From Bacteroidales bacterium (GTDB taxonomy: Bacteria; Bacteroidota; Bacteroidia; Bacteroidales; UBA12481), in the NCBI GenBank assembly GCA_028707745.1, contig JAQWAJ010000112.1:1-6298 (forward strand): 6,298 nucleotides of DNA. The letters run 5' to 3'. The position numbers and the translations under genes were made by a program. The notes beneath the pieces were generated by a model. The model was not told where the DNA came from and ran no database searches. It saw nothing but the letters and a program-made list of their open reading frames with translations. Position 1 is the first letter of the stretch. Every line of letters begins with the position of its first letter. This document shows, one piece after another, positions 4,750 through 6,298 of the stretch.

Positions 4750-5687
4750 GCCGCTGTTTGTATTGTTATCAGCCATTGAATGAAATCCAAACAGATTTTC
4801 ATCCGGCCTGCAGCAGAAAAATATTCAGACAACCAACACCACCTGAACTTCCATACAATGAGGATCAAATGAGGGAACTGGCTCTGCAAGTCATTCAAAG
4901 TCAAACAACTGTCACCGGAGTGCAGCCTAAATTATCATTACATCTTTTATCTGACAAAAAAAAAACGGACCCAAAACGTTTTACCATTGTTGGATTATGG
5001 GGCGACTATATCCTCAAACCACCATCATCCCGATTTCCTGAAATGCCTGAAGTAGAAAGCCTGACCATGCATCTGGCGGATATCGCTAAAATTAAAACTG
5101 TCCCTAACAGCCTGATCCGGCTGCAATCAGGGCAACTGGCCTATATCACAAAACGCATTGACCGCATTAATGAACAAAAATTGCACATGGAAGATTTGTG
5201 CCAGCTGACCGGACGATTGACTGAACAAAAGTATCAGGCCTCATACGAACAGGTTGCTAAAACTATTTTTAGATATTCCACAAACCCAGGCCTCGATGTA
5301 GTCAATTTCTATGAGCTGATCTTATTTTCTTTTCTTACCGGCAATGCGGATATGCACCTGAAAAATTTCTCCCTGATTTATGGGAATGGACTAAACCCGG
5401 TATTAGCACCCGCTTATGATCTGCTGTCTACCGCTATTGTCAATCCCTCTGACGATGAGGACCTGGCATTAACCCTGAATGGCCGAAAGAAGAAAATCAG
5501 TCGGAAAGATTTCGTTGCTGCCTTTACCCGTTCCGGGCTCGACATCAAACAGCAGGATAATATTTTCGGGAAAATGATGCGATCAAAAGATAAATGGATG
5601 GAAATGATCGATATAAGTTTTTTGAGTAATGATCTGAAACAAGTTTATAAAAGTCTGATCGAAGCGCGCTTTTCAAGAATTAACTGA
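4746..5687 (+). CDS. hipT: HipT-like Ser/Thr kinase toxin (HipA C-terminal kinase)
   Basis: 313 residues. The ATG at 4746 is chosen over upstream starts because of the ATGA overlap with hipS, GAGGAGG (4735-4741) 4 nt before it, and the N-terminal motif it exposes. Order: CxxC...HxxC (C4, C7, H19, C22), a possible zinc knuckle; the Gly-rich regulatory loop TVTGVQPKLSL (55-65); YILKPP with probable ATP-binding K91; AYITKRIDR (132-140); MEDLCQL (148-154); GNADMHLKN (199-207) with catalytic-type D202; APAYDLLS (221-228) with metal-binding D225. The D202-D225 distance of 23 equals D309-D332 in HipA. Known relatives phosphorylate aminoacyl-tRNA synthetases (GltX for HipA, TrpS for E. coli HipT), halting translation; the target here is unknown. 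All catalytic residues I can name are kept, so it should be active. Base composition looks more AT-rich than in the sugar genes. Confidence 0.88.
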   Translation: MSRCLYCYQPLNEIQTDFHPACSRKIFRQPTPPELPYNEDQMRELALQVIQSQTTVTGVQPKLSLHLLSDKKKTDPKRFTIVGLWGDYILKPPSSRFPEMPEVESLTMHLADIAKIKTVPNSLIRLQSGQLAYITKRIDRINEQKLHMEDLCQLTGRLTEQKYQASYEQVAKTIFRYSTNPGLDVVNFYELILFSFLTGNADMHLKNFSLIYGNGLNPVLAPAYDLLSTAIVNPSDDEDLALTLNGRKKKISRKDFVAAFTRSGLDIKQQDNIFGKMMRSKDKWMEMIDISFLSNDLKQVYKSLIEARFSRIN

Positions 5688-5759
5688 AATTCCTGCCTAC
5701 CTGAATATCTTACCCGCAAAATTTTGACCAAATCACATTCCCCCAAATCAGTTTAGTCC

Positions 5760-5767
5760 TACCTTTG
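5760..5767 (+). promoter_or_regulatory. Candidate -7 promoter element (TACCTTTG) next to the start codon
   Basis: Exact TAnnTTTG match ending 4 nt before the ATG at 5772, so a transcript from it would be nearly leaderless. The closest upstream TTTG (5723-5726) is 33 nt away, too far for the usual -33 box, which lowers confidence. The gap 5688-5771 shows no convincing terminator for the hip operon. Confidence 0.4.
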
Positions 5768-5771
5768 AGCC

Positions 5772-6298
5772 ATGAACAAACTACTCTGCCTCCTAACTAC
5801 CGTAGCCCTGGTACCCACCATGCTGGCCGGACAAAACATGCTGCCCCAGGCAAAATCCCGTAATTCCTTTCAACCGGTCAATGCCCGGGTTGCCGGTCTG
5901 AAATCCATGTCGGGCATCAAAAAACAACTGGACAACACCTATCAGGAAATATATAATATCGCTACCGGTCAGTATGATAGCGACTATCGCGAGGAGTATT
6001 CCTACAATAATAACGGAATCTATCAGAAAGTAATCTGCTCGGATTATGATACACTCGCAAAAGCCTGGGTCTTTACCGATGAGTTCACGAATATTTATGA
6101 TGAGGCCGGCAAACTGGTTCGCATCGATATCCGTTCACTCGACCTGGTCAAAAATGAGTGGGGCACCTCGAAAGAAGAGTACGAATACAATAGCATCGGA
6201 CTGACGGCCGCTTTGATTACCTCTAATTGGGATGCCACCACCAGCAAATGGATCCCGGCCAGCAAGAATGTGATGGAGTATAGTGAAAACGGTAACCT
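5772..6298 (+). CDS. Secreted protein with ~31-residue W/Y-G repeats (3' end outside window)
   Basis: ATG at 5772 opens a frame of 175 codons to the window edge. An N-terminal signal peptide is visible: MNKLL, a hydrophobic core to about residue 18, and LAG at 18-20 as a probable cleavage region. After a low-complexity spacer, three similar units follow: 74-103, 104-134 and 135-165, with a fourth beginning at 166. Shared positions are E, a Y plus N/D, a G eight residues in, and a W near residue 26 followed by a Ser/Thr-containing end. This recalls YD-type repeats in exported Bacteroidota proteins, which often end in a type IX secretion sorting domain; the C-terminus is not visible, so that is only a guess. 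No enzymatic motif is seen. Function unknown; cell-surface or extracellular location is likely. Confidence 0.75.
   Translation, partial: MNKLLCLLTTVALVPTMLAGQNMLPQAKSRNSFQPVNARVAGLKSMSGIKKQLDNTYQEIYNIATGQYDSDYREEYSYNNNGIYQKVICSDYDTLAKAWVFTDEFTNIYDEAGKLVRIDIRSLDLVKNEWGTSKEEYEYNSIGLTAALITSNWDATTSKWIPASKNVMEYSENGN

Overview
The window looks like a chromosomal segment of a Bacteroidota bacterium. The signs are a small Gram-negative outer-membrane beta-barrel gene, two exact matches to the Bacteroidota -7 promoter element TAnnTTTG placed before plus-strand genes, and a signal-peptide protein with short W/Y-rich repeats. Nothing finer than phylum can be supported from sequence alone.

Left half, minus strand (1-3338): a two-gene nucleotide-sugar cluster. 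The upstream gene (2502-3338) encodes a small sugar-phosphate nucleotidyltransferase (GalU/RmlA-like fold) with an unusual N-terminal signature. About 115 bp later, past a cluster of 29-bp hairpin repeats, starts a very large gene (2386 to beyond base 1). Its product joins an L-fucokinase-like GHMP kinase region to the start of a UDPGP-type pyrophosphorylase domain, cut by the window edge. This left part is an unbroken minus-strand reading frame; the plus-strand ORFs over it are shadows.

Middle (3339-4116): a divergent intergenic region with a candidate promoter and a tiny possible ORF, followed by a plus-strand outer-membrane beta-barrel protein.

Right (4103-5687): a tripartite HipBST-type toxin-antitoxin operon. 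It has an XRE-family DNA-binding protein (hipB), a separate protein matching only the N-terminal subdomain of HipA (hipS), and a HipA-like Ser/Thr kinase lacking that subdomain (hipT). The three genes are chained by two ATGA stop/start overlaps. Upstream lie three copies of an 18-22 bp inverted repeat (TTTATACC-N6-GGTATAAA), their centres 40 and 41 bp apart. They are almost certainly operators for HipB autoregulation. The first covers the stop codon of the beta-barrel gene and the last ends two bases before the hipB start. This is the most interesting system here: the architecture follows the HipBST type described in E. coli, but the operator layout and a Thr-Val-Thr at the regulatory phosphorylation motif merit attention.

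Far right (5772-6298): the 5' part of a secreted protein with repeats of about 31 residues, running off the window.
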